This document shows, one piece after another, positions 28,629-37,094 of a stretch of DNA of 64,000 nt. Positions within the stretch are counted from its first letter, which is position 1; every line of letters starts with the position of its first letter. The position numbers and the translations under genes were made by a program. Under the pieces are notes generated by a model that had not been told where the DNA came from, did no database searches, and was given only the letters and a program-made list of their open reading frames with translations. The stretch is from NCBI RefSeq assembly GCF_000308455.1, contig NZ_BAFP01000039.1, positions 120,740-184,739 on the forward strand, read 5' to 3'. Origin of the DNA: Nocardia abscessus NBRC 100374 (GTDB taxonomy: Bacteria; Actinomycetota; Actinomycetes; Mycobacteriales; Mycobacteriaceae).

Positions 28629-29198
28629 TCACGCCCAGGGCACCCGGCAGGAATCGGTGCTGAAACCCTGCGCGGTGATCCCCAGCGCCGAATTGAACCG
28701 GGCGCGTGAGTTTTCCAGCGCGATCTGATAGCTGAGCTCGATGACGCCTGCTCGGCCGAAGCGCCGCTCGAGGTCGGCGACCTGCTCGTCGGTGGCCGCG
28801 GTCGGCGTGGCGGTCATCGCGTCGGCGTAGGCGATGGCGGCGCGCTCGTCGTCGGAGTACAGCGGCGAGGTCGCGTAGTCCGCGATGTGCTCGAGCCGAG
28901 CGACGTCCAGTTCGCCCAGGCGCATCAGCATGGCGCCGAAGTCGACGCACCACGAACAGCCGATCGTCCACGCCGTCCGGTAGACGGCGATTTCGCGGAT
29001 CACGGCGGGTAGGGCCGTGCTGGCCTTGTCCACCATGGTCTCGTGGACCGCGTTCGCGGTGAGCAGCTTCGGATGGTTGGCGGTGACGGCGAAGGGCTCC
29101 GGCACTTCCCGGAAGCGGCGCTTGGCCAGCCGGTACAGCAGCTTGGTCATCGGTCCGGCCTGCTGCGGGGTGACGGCGGCGATACGGGTGACGCCCAT
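28629..29198 (-). CDS. Carboxymuconolactone decarboxylase/AhpD-family protein
   Basis: The 189-residue protein is a CMD/AhpD-like all-helical domain. The segment around residues 69-88 contains Glu69, Cys81 and Cys84 (CSWC) at AhpD spacing, but the histidine expected four residues after the second Cys is Gly88. Pairs of cysteines in this family act as alkylhydroperoxide reductase partners or in other redox roles. The C-terminus (LSYQIALENSRARFNSALGI) is complete and typical. It is transcribed alone; the gene upstream on the same strand is the ketosteroid isomerase, 109 bp away. Confidence 0.8.
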   Translation of the reverse strand: MGVTRIAAVTPQQAGPMTKLLYRLAKRRFREVPEPFAVTANHPKLLTANAVHETMVDKASTALPAVIREIAVYRTAWTIGCSWCVDFGAMLMRLGELDVARLEHIADYATSPLYSDDERAAIAYADAMTATPTAATDEQVADLERRFGRAGVIELSYQIALENSRARFNSALGITAQGFSTDSCRVPWA

Positions 29199-29307
29199 GG
29201 CGGTCTCCTTCGATCAGCGGATGTGGTTCCTACTTCTCGGACGAGAGACCGTGCCGGAATGTGATGGGGCCGCGGCTGTGACCTGGCACACCCGGCCGCC
29301 ATGCGGG

Positions 29308-29685
29308 TTACTCGGGCTCGACCCGCATGTCCTCCTGACTCCAGTAGGCGCGCATCCCGGTGATCCGGCCTTCCTCGTCGAACTGCATCACGTCGATCGG
29401 CGAGAGGACGAAGCGCTGCCCGCCGACCTTGGTGACGATGGTGAACGGGAACGCGGCTTGGTTGCCCGCGATCCTGATGTCCTCGGGCCGCAGTTCGGTC
29501 TCTCGATCGAGTGCGGCGATCACCTCGTAGAACTCACGGATGGCGTCGTGGCCGCGCTTGGGCGGGGTGCCCACCGGGTCCTCGACGATGGCGTCGGGCG
29601 CGTACAGGTGCACGATCTCCTCGGTCGGGCCCGAGCCGACCAGCTTGACGTACTGCTCGACCACGTCGCGGATCTGCTTGGCCAT
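29308..29685 (-). CDS. Delta5-3-ketosteroid isomerase-like protein
   Basis: The 125-residue protein is an NTF2/SnoaL-fold isomerase. The three catalytic residues of bacterial ketosteroid isomerases can be placed: Tyr12 (VEQYVKLV), Asp36 (VEDPVG) and Asp98 (SPIDVMQFDEEGRI). The family moves a steroid double bond from delta-5 to delta-4. Length matches the family. GAAGGAG precedes the ATG. A perfect 14-bp match to the KstR operator pattern lies 16 bp upstream, linking it to the sterol-degradation regulon. Substrate is inferred, not shown. Confidence 0.85.
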   Translation of the reverse strand: MAKQIRDVVEQYVKLVGSGPTEEIVHLYAPDAIVEDPVGTPPKRGHDAIREFYEVIAALDRETELRPEDIRIAGNQAAFPFTIVTKVGGQRFVLSPIDVMQFDEEGRITGMRAYWSQEDMRVEPE

Positions 29686-29700
29686 GAGTCTCCTTCGAAG

Positions 29701-29714
29701 TGAAACGTGTTCTA
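29701..29714. promoter_or_regulatory. KstR-type operator
   Basis: TGAAACGTGTTCTA matches the KstR consensus TnnAACnnGTTnnA at all eight fixed positions. It lies between the AraC and isomerase genes, 16 bp before the isomerase start, where a bound repressor would block transcription. Confidence 0.65.
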
Positions 29715-29718
29715 ATTT

Positions 29719-30513
29719 TCAGCCTAGCAAGTCCGCGCGTCCGATTCGATCCCCGTACGCTCGGTCCAGTACGACGATCCGGACTCCGGTGGACAGCAGC
29801 GCGGTGGGCGAGAGTCCGAACAACGCGCGGAACGCGTCACTGAAATGAGACGGGCTGGCGAATCCGGCGGCGGCCGAGGCGACGGTGAGGTTCGCGCCTT
29901 CGGCGATCGCGCGTCCGGCGCCGAGCATCCTGGCCCAGAGCCGGTATCTCCGGAACGAGGTGCCCGCCTGGGCCGAGAACAGGTGCAGGAATCGCGACTC
30001 CGACAGGTGCGCCGCCGCGGCGAACCGGTCGGCGGTGAGTTCTCGTTCGGGATGGGTCAGGAGGGTCGCCATCGCCTCCGCCACGCGCTCGTCCAGTGCG
30101 GGGACCGGCGCCGCACCGACGAGTTCCGCCAGGGAGCACGGATCGGGACGTGCGTCGCGCGCGGCCGCGACGAGTGCGGTCTCTGCTCGGTGGTCCAGTC
30201 CGAATTCGTTGTCCCACCGGATCATCCGCTCGCGGCATGCCCGAGCGGTGCGCGATCCGGGGTCCAGATAGCAGAACATCATGTGGTCGCCGCCCGCGAC
30301 CACGCGATGTACCCGGCGCGGCGGGATCAGCGCGCTGCGTGCGGGGCGCGCGATGTCGTCGGCCTCGAGCGTGAACGGGGCGTCCACCCCGACGGCAAGG
30401 CAGTCGACCGCGGTCGAATGCGCCGCCAGACGCAGCGACGGTCCGCGATAGATCGCCTGCCCGGCCCACAGCCACAGCGCCGCGGACGCTCCCGGCGGAG
30501 TGCTCGGGTCCAT
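29719..30513 (-). CDS. AraC-family transcriptional regulator
   Basis: The 264-residue protein has an N-terminal sensor region and a C-terminal AraC domain with two helix-turn-helices (FAAAAHLSESRFLHLFSAQA, then GTSFRRYRLWARMLGAGRAI; second: LTVASAAAGFASPSHFSDAF followed by RALFGLSP), at about residues 150-240. The N-terminus has the cupin-like effector region in reduced form. It is 33 bp upstream of the isomerase gene on the same strand, with the KstR-type site between them. Its ligand is unknown. Confidence 0.9.
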   Translation of the reverse strand: MDPSTPPGASAALWLWAGQAIYRGPSLRLAAHSTAVDCLAVGVDAPFTLEADDIARPARSALIPPRRVHRVVAGGDHMMFCYLDPGSRTARACRERMIRWDNEFGLDHRAETALVAAARDARPDPCSLAELVGAAPVPALDERVAEAMATLLTHPERELTADRFAAAAHLSESRFLHLFSAQAGTSFRRYRLWARMLGAGRAIAEGANLTVASAAAGFASPSHFSDAFRALFGLSPTALLSTGVRIVVLDRAYGDRIGRADLLG

Positions 30514-30700
30514 GCCGTCATGCTGTCACGGCCGGGTGAACCGCCACGGCGGTCTGTTGTGTGACGCGGGTAGCGGCGCCGTTCGGTGCGGGCCGATTGC
30601 GCCGGATTCGGGGGATCGCCGTTGATCCCCCCTGGTTCGCCGTTGAACCGTGACCCGCGCTCGGTGTTCGCTGACTCTGTCGGGAATGGTGCACCCGGTG

Positions 30701-31330
30701 TTACTGCGCGGAGGCGGCCGCTTCGGAATAGTCGCCGTACCGAGGCGCACCGGCGTTGCGGTAGGTGCCGATGACGATGCCGCTGCCGGTCACGCGCGAA
30801 TCCGTGAGCCGCAGGCCGGTCGGCTGGACATCGGCGCTGAACAGGCGCTTGCCGGTGCCGAGAAGCACCGGAAAGGTGAGCAGGTACAGGGTGTCGATCA
30901 GCCCGTGCGCCAGCAGGCCGCGGGCGAGGTTCCCGCTGCCGTGCATCTGGAGTTCCCTGCCGGGCCGTTGTTTCAGGGCGGTCACCTCGGCGAGCAGGTT
31001 GCCACGCAGTAGCTCGGCACCCGCCCAATCGGTGCGCTCCATGGTCCGGGACGCGACGTACTTGGGCAGCGAATTCAGCTTCGTGGCCACCGGATTGTCC
31101 GGATCGGTGACCTTCGGCCAGTAACCGGCGAAGATCTCGTAGGTCCGCCGTCCGAGCAGGAACGCGTCCACCCGGTCGAAGACCGAATCGACGAAAGCGC
31201 CGAAATCCTCGTCGCCGAACGGCACCGACCAGCCTCCGTGGGTGAAACCGCCGCTGGTGTCCTCCTGTGGACCGCCGGGCGCCTGGCACACGCCGTCCAG
31301 CGTGACGAACTGGGTGAGGGACAGCTCCAT
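30701..31330 (-). CDS. Dihydrofolate-reductase-like protein, RibD C-terminal family
   Basis: The 209-residue protein begins MELSLTQFVTLDGVCQAPGG, typical of actinobacterial RibD_C oxidoreductases. It has LLGRRTYEIFAGYWPKV, SRTMERTDW and a C-terminal LTFPVLLGTGKRLF. It should bind NADPH; the substrate is unknown. The start codon follows GAAAGGA; the 13-codon upstream extension is not supported. It is a paralogue of the protein at 8571-9146, and the two differ in most of their length. Confidence 0.85.
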   Translation of the reverse strand: MELSLTQFVTLDGVCQAPGGPQEDTSGGFTHGGWSVPFGDEDFGAFVDSVFDRVDAFLLGRRTYEIFAGYWPKVTDPDNPVATKLNSLPKYVASRTMERTDWAGAELLRGNLLAEVTALKQRPGRELQMHGSGNLARGLLAHGLIDTLYLLTFPVLLGTGKRLFSADVQPTGLRLTDSRVTGSGIVIGTYRNAGAPRYGDYSEAAASAQ

Positions 31331-31524
31331 GACGTGGTGTTCCTTTCGTCCTTTTCGCCCGTCGGGCATCGGCCGTTCACCGATTCCGACGGCGTGGAAC
31401 GAGGAAATTCATCGCTATTTCCGCTGTTCGTGCCCCGGTGTGTCGAGCTTGCGCTCTCGGTGCCGTGCTGTTTACTCGGTCCGGTCAACCAGATGTTCGA
31501 GTGACGAGTGGAAGCGGAGGAGAC

Positions 31525-31839
31525 ATGGCACTGCCTACCATGACCGCAGAGCAGCGCACCGAGGCCCTGGCCAAGGCGGCTGCGGTCCGCAAGGCACGCT
31601 CCGAACTGATCGGCAAGGTGAAGGCGGGCAAGGTTTCGGTCGCGGACCTGCTGAAGAAGGCCGACTCCGACGAGCTGGTCAAGAAGACCAAGGTGGCCGC
31701 GGTGATCAAGGCCCTGCCCGGTGTCGGCCCGGTGAAGGCCGCGAAGCTGATGGACCAGGCGGAGATCCCCGAGGACCGCCGCATCGGTGGTCTCGGAGCG
31801 CGGCAGCGCGCGGCGCTGCTCGACGCGCTGAAGGACTGA
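31525..31839 (+). CDS. mihF: Integration host factor (actinobacterial type)
   Basis: This 104-residue DNA-binding protein begins MALPTMTAEQRTEALAKAAA, with a basic helix-rich body and the helix-two-turn-helix stretch ALPGVGPVKAAKLMDQAEIP followed by RRIGGLGARQRAALL. It follows mycobacterial mIHF from end to end. mIHF bends DNA, organises the nucleoid and assists phage integration. GGAGGAGAC precedes the ATG; in-frame codons before it are rejected. The canonical mihF usually lies beside gmk, which is not here, so this is probably a second copy. Confidence 0.9.
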   Translation: MALPTMTAEQRTEALAKAAAVRKARSELIGKVKAGKVSVADLLKKADSDELVKKTKVAAVIKALPGVGPVKAAKLMDQAEIPEDRRIGGLGARQRAALLDALKD

Positions 31840-31878
31840 CCGGCGGGAACTCGCCGTCTTCTACGGACGCACCGGATC

Positions 31879-31905
31879 ACGCCCGTGGTGATCCCCCACG
31901 GGCGT
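31879..31905 (+). terminator. Terminator after the IHF gene
   Basis: ACGCCCGTG (31879-31887) pairs with CACGGGCGT (31897-31905) around nine bases, 39 bp past the stop. Confidence 0.65.
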
Positions 31906-31934
31906 CCCGGACCCCCGCCGGACCGGGTGGCCGG

Positions 31935-32501
31935 TCAGCGGGATGCGCGGGGTCCGCGGCGGGGGAAACGCACTGTGATCGGTTGCGGATCCGACAGCGG
32001 CAGATTCCCGCGCGGCGGAACGAAGACGCAGACCGCTCCGCCGACCACGAGCAGGAACGCCGCGATGAGGCTGGTGGTGAAGCTCGCCGCGCCCAGCTCG
32101 GCCGGCTTGTGCAGGACGTGGTACAGGAAGTGGGGGATACCGAAGGTCAGCCAGCCGACGCCCGCGATCCGGGCCGCCGTGGTCCCGTCCACGACGAGCG
32201 CGGCGATCGTCACCGCGGTCAGCGCGAGGAAGAAGGCCCCGACGTCGGCTGCCAGATGGTGGTTATAGGGGCCGTCCGCCGCCACCCACCGAGCGCCGAA
32301 CCCTGGAAAGCTGGTGTACCAGGAGTGCGGCGCCAGGGTGGCCCAGAGGCCGATGACGGCGCCTTGCGCCGCCAACACGGCCAGCACGATCCGCGTGAGC
32401 AGCAGGCGGCGGTACTGCGCGAACCGCATCCGTACCCGTAGGCCCTCGGAGTTCCCCTGCACCGAGATCCGCATCGGCCGCTCCGTTCCCGCCGAATCCA
32501 T
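31935..32501 (-). CDS. Four-helix membrane protein of unknown function
   Basis: The 188-residue product has four hydrophobic helices (RIVLAVLAAQGAVIGLWATL, DVGAFFLALTAVTIAALVV, ARIAGVGWLTFGIPHFLYHV, SLIAAFLLVVGGAVCVFV). A loop after the first reads HSWYTSFPGFGARWVAADGP, followed by YNHHL, a pattern recurring in uncharacterised actinobacterial membrane proteins. A basic C-terminal tail follows (VRFPRRGPRASR). Starts at Met10 or Met25 are also possible. Function is unknown. Confidence 0.7.
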   Translation of the reverse strand: MDSAGTERPMRISVQGNSEGLRVRMRFAQYRRLLLTRIVLAVLAAQGAVIGLWATLAPHSWYTSFPGFGARWVAADGPYNHHLAADVGAFFLALTAVTIAALVVDGTTAARIAGVGWLTFGIPHFLYHVLHKPAELGAASFTTSLIAAFLLVVGGAVCVFVPPRGNLPLSDPQPITVRFPRRGPRASR

Positions 32502-32555
32502 TCCGGCTCCGTGCAGTCACGGTAAAACGCGTGCCAGGCGGGGGGCAATAGTGAG

Positions 32556-33395
32556 TCAGGCCAACCTGGAGCTCGCGCCGGGAACGGCGCGGATCCGCTC
32601 GGGGGCGCTGTAGACGTTCATGGTGTCGCCGCGGAGGAAACCGACCAGGCTGAGTCCGGCCTCGCCGGCGAGATCGACCGCGAGCGAACTCGGCGCCGAG
32701 ACCGCGCCAAGCATCGGAATCCCGGCCATGACGGCCTTCTGCACCAGCTCGAACGAGGCGCGCCCGCTCACGATGAGCACCAGATCGTGGGCGGGGACCC
32801 GGTTTTCGCGCAGTGCCCAGCCGATCACCTTGTCCACCGCGTTGTGCCTGCCGATGTCCTCACGCACCGCCAGCGCTTCGCCCTCGGCGGTGAACAGTCC
32901 CGCGGCGTGCAAGCCGCCGGTGGCGTCGAACACCGACTGGCGGTCGCGCAGCATGCCGGGCATGGCGGCCAGGGTGTGGGCGTCCACCACGGGGCCGCCG
33001 GGCGGCAGTGGGAATCGGGTGCGGGTGCGCACCTCGTCCAGGGCGGTCTTGCCGCACAGTCCGCAGGCGCCGGTGGTGAGGAAGGCGCGGGTCGGCACCG
33101 GGACGGGAGTGCGCAGGGTGACGTCCAGGACGTTGTAGGTGTTGCGGCCCTGGTCGTCGGTGCCCGCGCAGTAGCGGGCCGCGACGATGTCCTCGCCGGA
33201 GCCGATCATGGCTTCGCTCAGCAGGAATCCGTGCACGAGGTCGATGTCGTCACCGGGGGTGCGCATGGTGACCGTCAGCGATCGTCTGTCGATGCGGATC
33301 TCCAGCGGCTCCTCGACGGCGAGGGTGTCCGGACGCAGGATCTCCCCGGTGGGCGAGATCCGGCGCGTGCGGCGGCGGGCGGTGACGCGGCTCAT
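32556..33395 (-). CDS. fdhD: Formate dehydrogenase accessory sulfurtransferase FdhD
   Basis: The 279-residue protein matches FdhD throughout: VEEPLEIRIDRRSLTVTMRT, DDIDLVHGFLLSEAMI, the reactive-cysteine motif TTGACGLCGKTALDEV, and VREDIGRHNAVDKVIGWALR. FdhD passes sulphur from a cysteine desulphurase to the bis-MGD cofactor of formate-dehydrogenase-type enzymes. The start MSRVTARRRTRRIS was chosen because upstream codons encode a repeat. It lies just downstream of the molybdopterin oxidoreductase gene on the same strand, with 112 bp of repeated DNA between, so it very likely matures that enzyme. Confidence 0.93.
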   Translation of the reverse strand: MSRVTARRRTRRISPTGEILRPDTLAVEEPLEIRIDRRSLTVTMRTPGDDIDLVHGFLLSEAMIGSGEDIVAARYCAGTDDQGRNTYNVLDVTLRTPVPVPTRAFLTTGACGLCGKTALDEVRTRTRFPLPPGGPVVDAHTLAAMPGMLRDRQSVFDATGGLHAAGLFTAEGEALAVREDIGRHNAVDKVIGWALRENRVPAHDLVLIVSGRASFELVQKAVMAGIPMLGAVSAPSSLAVDLAGEAGLSLVGFLRGDTMNVYSAPERIRAVPGASSRLA

Positions 33396-33407
33396 ACTGC
33401 GATTCTT

Positions 33408-33538
33408 CCGGCATGAGCGGGGCGCTGCGTGGTTACGCACTGCTGTCTCCCGGCATGAGCGGTGCCGTGCGTGGTTACACGCTGCTGCCGCCTCCGGGTC
33501 CGATCGCTCATGCCGGATCCCGGTCGGCATGAGCGGGG
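33408..33538. repeat. Tandem 42-bp repeat between the oxidoreductase gene and fdhD
   Basis: Two copies of a unit beginning CCGGCATGAGCGG and containing TGCGTGGTTAC start at 33408 and 33450. A shortened third copy (CGGCATGAGCGGGG, 33525-33538) is inside the 3' end of the oxidoreductase gene. CGCTCATGCCG at 33506 is inverted relative to them. Confidence 0.7.
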
Positions 33539-35844
33539 AACGGCTTTCCGCCGGTGCTCGCTTCGAATCGGATGGTGACCGCTTTGGAGACGGGTGTGTT
33601 GGACCGTTTCGCGACGTGGTCCAGCGGCACCAGAGGATTGGTTTCGGGGTAGTAGGCGGCGGCGTTGCCACGCGGCGTGGGGTAGGGCACCAGGCGGAAG
33701 CCTTCGACGCGGCGTTCGGTGCCGTCGGTCCATTCGGAGACGACGTCCACCAGATCGCCGTCGGTGAAGCCGAGCGCGGTGATGTCGTCGGGGTGCACCA
33801 GGACGACTTTGCGGCCGTTGTGGATGCCGCGGTAGCGGTCGTCGAGGCCGTAGATGGTGGTGTTGTATTGGTCGTGGCTGCGCAGGGTTTGCAGGATCAG
33901 CCTGCCGTCGGGGACCGGCAGCCAGGTCAGTTCGTTGACCGCGAAGTTGGCCTTGCCGGTGGCGGTACGGAATTCGCGGGCGTCGCGCGGCGGGTGCGGG
34001 AGCTGGAACCCGTTGCGCTGGCGGACTTTCCCGTTGTAGTCGGTGCAGCCGGGAACGACGCGGGCGATGGCGTCGCGGATGGTGTCGTAGTCGCGGGCGA
34101 AGCGCGCCCACGGCACGGCGTGATCGGCGCCGAAGAGTTCGCGCGCGAGTTCGCAGACGATGGCGACCTCGCTGCGCAGGTGATCGCTGACCGGCTTCAG
34201 CCGGCCGGTGGACAGATGCACCATCGACATCGAGTCCTCCACCGACACCTGGTTTTTGGTGCCGTCCGGGGCGAGGTCGAGGTCGGTGCGCCCGAGGGTG
34301 GGCAGGATGAGGGCGGTGCGGCCGTGCACGAGGTGACTGCGGTTGAGTTTGGTGGAGACCTGCACGGTGAGCGCGCAGCCGCGCAGCGCGGCCTCGGTCA
34401 CGGCGGTGTCGGGGGTGGCGGAGACGAAGTTGCCGCCCATGCCGAAGAAGACTTTCGCGTGCCCGTCGCGCATGGCGCGGATGGCCGCGACGGTGTCGAG
34501 GCCGTGCTCGCGCGGGCTGGTGATGTCGAACTCGCGGTCGAGGGCGTCGAGGAAGGTGGCGGGCATCTTCTCCCAGATGCCCATGGTGCGGTCGCCCTGG
34601 ACGTTGGAGTGGCCGCGCACCGGGCACACACCCGCGCCCGGCTTGCCGATCATGCCGCGCAACAGCAGCAGGTTGATGGCCTCCTCGATGGTGGCCACGG
34701 CATCGGCCTGCTGGGTCAGCCCCATCGCCCAGCACAGGATGATGTTGCGCGACCGGGCGAACACCTCGGCGGTGTGCTCGAGTTCGGCCGTGCTGAGGCC
34801 CGTCGCTTCCAGCGCGGTGGCGAGATCCACCGCGCGCACGTGCTTTTCGTATTCGGCGTAGCCCGCGCAGTGGGCGTCGACGAATGCCCGGTCGACGACC
34901 GTGCCCGGCGCGCGATCCTCGGCTTCCAGTAGCAGGCGGCCCAGCGCTTGGAACAGGGCCATATCGCCGCCGAGGCGGATCTGCAGGAAGTCGTCGGCGA
35001 GCGGCACACCGGTGGTGACGCCCTTGACCGTCTGCGGATCGCGGAAGGCGAGCAGCCCGGTCTCCGGCAGGGGATTCACCGCGATGATCCGGGCGCCCTC
35101 GGCTTTCGCGGCGGCGAGCGCGCTGAGCATCCGCGGATGGTTGGTGCCCGGGTTCTGGCCCGCGACGACGATCAGGTCGGCCTTGGCGACGTCGTCGATG
35201 GAGACCGAGCCCTTGCCGATCCCGATCGAACCCGACAGTGCGGCGCCGGAGGACTCGTGGCACATGTTGGAGCAGTCGGGCAGGTTGTTGGTGCCGTAGC
35301 TGCGCACCAGCAGCTGATAGAGGAACGCGGTCTCGTTGCTGGTGCGGCCGGAGGTGTAGAACACCGCCTCGTCGGGCGAGTCCAAGCCGCGTAGCGTGTC
35401 CGCGATCAGCCGGTAGGCCTCGTCCCACGCGATGGGGGAGTAGTGGGTGTCGCCGGGCCGCAGCACCATCGGGTGGGTGAGCCTGCCCTGCTGGCCGAGC
35501 CAGTAGCCGGACTTCTCGCTCAGTTCGGCGATCGAGTGCGCGGCGAAGAACTCCGGCGTGACCGTGCGCAGCGTGGCTTCCTCGGCGACCGCCTTCGCGC
35601 CGTTCTCGCAGAACTCGGCGGGCCTGCGATGGCCGGTCGGCTCCGGCCAGGCGCAGCCGGGGCAGTCGAAGCCGTGCACCTGATTGACCCGGGCCAGGGT
35701 GCGGGCGGTGCGGATGACACCCATCTCCTCGACCGAGCGCTTCAGCGCCACCCCCACGGCGGTGACGCCCGCGGCCTGCTTTTCGGGCGGGGTCACCGTC
35801 AGCTCGGACTCGTCGATGTCCCGGCTCGGTCCTTTTCGGTGCAT
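33508..35844 (-). CDS. Molybdopterin-dependent oxidoreductase, FdhF/YdeP type
   Basis: The 778-residue protein has an N-terminal metal-cluster region (GFDCPGCAWPEP), the molybdopterin domains (LIADTLRGLDSPDEAVFYTS, NNLPDCSNMCHESSG, VVAGQNPGTNHPRM, PVRGHSNVQGDRTMG) and the C-terminal cofactor-binding domain ending in TNPLVPLDH. It belongs to the YdeP-type branch of the formate-dehydrogenase family; its electron donor or acceptor is unknown. No beta or gamma subunit gene is adjacent. The start MHRKGPSRDIDESELT is the first coding-like Met. Only fdhD accompanies it. Confidence 0.9.
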   Translation of the reverse strand: MHRKGPSRDIDESELTVTPPEKQAAGVTAVGVALKRSVEEMGVIRTARTLARVNQVHGFDCPGCAWPEPTGHRRPAEFCENGAKAVAEEATLRTVTPEFFAAHSIAELSEKSGYWLGQQGRLTHPMVLRPGDTHYSPIAWDEAYRLIADTLRGLDSPDEAVFYTSGRTSNETAFLYQLLVRSYGTNNLPDCSNMCHESSGAALSGSIGIGKGSVSIDDVAKADLIVVAGQNPGTNHPRMLSALAAAKAEGARIIAVNPLPETGLLAFRDPQTVKGVTTGVPLADDFLQIRLGGDMALFQALGRLLLEAEDRAPGTVVDRAFVDAHCAGYAEYEKHVRAVDLATALEATGLSTAELEHTAEVFARSRNIILCWAMGLTQQADAVATIEEAINLLLLRGMIGKPGAGVCPVRGHSNVQGDRTMGIWEKMPATFLDALDREFDITSPREHGLDTVAAIRAMRDGHAKVFFGMGGNFVSATPDTAVTEAALRGCALTVQVSTKLNRSHLVHGRTALILPTLGRTDLDLAPDGTKNQVSVEDSMSMVHLSTGRLKPVSDHLRSEVAIVCELARELFGADHAVPWARFARDYDTIRDAIARVVPGCTDYNGKVRQRNGFQLPHPPRDAREFRTATGKANFAVNELTWLPVPDGRLILQTLRSHDQYNTTIYGLDDRYRGIHNGRKVVLVHPDDITALGFTDGDLVDVVSEWTDGTERRVEGFRLVPYPTPRGNAAAYYPETNPLVPLDHVAKRSNTPVSKAVTIRFEASTGGKPFPAHADRDPA

Positions 35845-35927
35845 GCCGTCATTGTCCCTCCACGCGGCGGGGAGCGGGCGTGGACCGGTCTTCGTCCGTC
35901 CCGGTGGTCCGGTGCGGACGCGGGTCA

Positions 35928-37094
35928 TCAGCGGCGGCGTGCGCCTGCGATGTCGGCCATGCCCGTGCGCTGGTCGTCGCCGCGGTAGGTGAGGACTCGC
36001 TCGCTGATGCGGACGCGCCAGCCCGGCGGGAGTTCGGTCGGGGATGTGCTGATCCGAGTCCACTGATCGGTGCCGGGAGCGGCGATGAAGGTGCCGGAGG
36101 TGGCGGCGGCGTCCCGGACGTACACCTTGCCCGCGTCGACCGACACATAGGCGTGCACGCGGGAGACGTGGCGGTCACGTTGGATGACGATCGGGGTCGC
36201 GGTGGCGGCGCGGACCGATTCGTCCACCTGCGGCCCGCGCCCGATGACATAGGCGCGGTTCAACGGGTAGGCGGCCCCGTCTTCGGTGACCAGGGCGCCG
36301 ACGGCGGCTTCGCCGGACGGCGCGGCCGGGCGCGGGACTCGCGTCCCACCGTTCTCCGGCGCTTTGCGCAAGGCGACCGGCTCGTGCGTGGGCTGCACCT
36401 GCGACCAGGCGAGCGGTCGATCCGCGGCGGGGCGGGGCGGACGCGGTTTGGCAAGGGGGCGAGCCGATTCGGTCGGCCGGGCGGGCGGCGCCACAGGCGC
36501 GACCGCGTCGGAAGCGCCGGTCGGTTCGGGCGTCGCCGTGAAACCGGCCGCGGCCGTCGGCTCCGGCTCGGCCGGTGCGGAAGGTTTGGATGGCCGGGGC
36601 TCGACGGTCTTCCCGGCGCTGCGCACCGCGGCGTGCAAGACGAAGCCGCCGCCGGGCACCACGCCGGCGCGCAAGTCGGTGCGGGGCAGCGCGGTCGGTG
36701 GCGCGCCGGTGCCCGCGCCGATCGTGATGCGGCGCACCGGTTCGCGCACGATCTCGTCCACCCAGGTGAACGCACGCCCGCCGTCGAGGCGGCGGGTGCC
36801 CTCCGCGCCCTGGATCTCCGCGGTCACCGCTCCGCGCAGCAGGATCAGCATGCCGTCGTCGGTCGGCGCGACGACTCCGAACGGCGGCGGTTGGACCGTG
36901 CTGCCGAAGATCACCGCGGCGAGACGCTGCGCCAGCGCGGCGCCGGGGTGATCACCCTCGGCCACGGCTTCGATGGTGCCGAGTATCCGGTCGGTGGAGG
37001 TGGTTTCGGCACCGAGATAGGCGACGACCGCACCGAAGCGGGCGACCAGTCCGTCGCCCGGTGCGACACCCACGGTGGACGGTTTCTTGCGCAC
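35928..37094 (-). CDS. FHA-domain protein
   Basis: The 388-residue protein begins at GTG 37094, six bases after GGAAGGAGGG (VRKKPSTVGVAPGDGLVARF). The N-terminal half is a Gly/Val-rich domain with no recognised name. A Pro/Ala/Thr/Glu-rich linker follows at about 175-270, and a C-terminal FHA domain (YVIGRGPQVDES, RDRHVSRVHAYVSVDAGKVY, DAAATSGTFI) at about 285-365. FHA domains bind phosphothreonine and partner with serine/threonine kinases. Such proteins are common in actinobacterial ESX and cell-division contexts. No kinase gene is adjacent; pknG is 29 kb away. It is not GarA, which is shorter. Confidence 0.85.
   Translation of the reverse strand: MRKKPSTVGVAPGDGLVARFGAVVAYLGAETTSTDRILGTIEAVAEGDHPGAALAQRLAAVIFGSTVQPPPFGVVAPTDDGMLILLRGAVTAEIQGAEGTRRLDGGRAFTWVDEIVREPVRRITIGAGTGAPPTALPRTDLRAGVVPGGGFVLHAAVRSAGKTVEPRPSKPSAPAEPEPTAAAGFTATPEPTGASDAVAPVAPPARPTESARPLAKPRPPRPAADRPLAWSQVQPTHEPVALRKAPENGGTRVPRPAAPSGEAAVGALVTEDGAAYPLNRAYVIGRGPQVDESVRAATATPIVIQRDRHVSRVHAYVSVDAGKVYVRDAAATSGTFIAAPGTDQWTRISTSPTELPPGWRVRISERVLTYRGDDQRTGMADIAGARRR

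Noticed and set aside
33400..33540. CRISPR-like array
   Set aside because: Only two or three units with no spacers of constant length and no cas genes.
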